From Alsobacter soli (GTDB taxonomy: Bacteria; Pseudomonadota; Alphaproteobacteria; Rhizobiales; Beijerinckiaceae), in the NCBI RefSeq assembly GCF_003004785.1, contig NZ_PVZS01000005.1, positions 62,001 through 126,000 of the forward strand: DNA of 64,000 bases. Direction: 5' to 3'. Below the pieces are notes generated by a model that made no database searches, was not told the DNA's origin, and saw only the letters and a program-made list of their open reading frames with translations. The position numbers and the translations under genes are program-made. Positions 63,866-64,000 of this stretch are shown here, piece after piece. How positions within the stretch are numbered: position 1 is the stretch's first letter; the number at the start of each line of letters is the position of its first letter.

Positions 63866-64000
63866 TGGTCCGCTCACTAGAACCCCAGGAAGCTCGCCAA
63901 GCTGCTCCCGAACCGCCCGCAGGTGAAGCTAGCCTGCGAAGGGAGGGGCCGTCGCTCTCACCTAGCCGGGGTCGTCGCCGGCCCTGTCGCCCTCGGGGCA

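Overview
The window reads as chromosomal DNA of a high-GC alphaproteobacterium, most likely a member of the Hyphomicrobiales (Rhizobiales). This rests on gene families and order (purL-bolA-grxD, phaR divergent from phaAB, a HWE-type kinase relative, PRC-barrel and Crp/Fnr genes), a GGAAC-N16-CGTT stress promoter, and dispersed palindromic repeats of a Rhizobiales type. The genus is not determined. Nearly all long antisense ORFs are GC-driven shadows and are not annotated.

Layout. 0-4.5 kb: end of an ethanolamine ammonia-lyase operon (eutB', eutC) facing an obgE-proB-proA operon. 4.5-16.3 kb: topoisomerase IB, a PAP2 phosphatase, an anchored coiled-coil protein, a D-lactate dehydrogenase-type flavoprotein, tex, a PAS histidine kinase with a receiver protein, and a large secreted low-complexity protein behind an EcfG-type promoter. 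16.4-31.9 kb: GNAT, CHAD, mtgA, ispA, ispG, a zur-like gene, a patatin, a SelW-like gene with in-frame UGA, an ETF-beta methyltransferase homologue, a glycosyltransferase, rpmF, a GGDEF/EAL protein and the polyhydroxyalkanoate set phaR/phaA/phaB. 32-46.2 kb: transporter, gloB-cupin-GNAT operon, accA, an L,D-transpeptidase lipoprotein, purL-bolA-grxD, a TadG-like protein, and GNAT-rpmA-rplU. A tRNA-Ser(CGA) at 46.55 kb marks the edge of a more accessory stretch (46.6-51.5 kb) of unknown proteins and a minimal DNA ligase. 50.4-55.4 kb: a signalling cluster with a GAF/degenerate HWE kinase, kaiB, kaiC and a hybrid histidine kinase with two receivers. 55.5-64 kb: two Crp/Fnr regulators, a three-gene membrane gluconate/sugar dehydrogenase operon, a PRC-barrel protein, a receiver protein and a broken NDH-2 gene, with a ~100-bp direct repeat at the two ends of this segment.

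The most notable observation is at 24282-24551. A SelW/Rdx gene with a strong ribosome binding site carries TGA exactly at the second redox position (C-R-A-U) and a bacterial-SECIS-like hairpin just downstream. A standard gene caller would start it at 24339 and lose the active site. The second most notable is the KaiA-less kaiBC cluster with conserved autophosphorylation residues, flanked by a kinase relative that appears to have lost its phosphoacceptor histidine.
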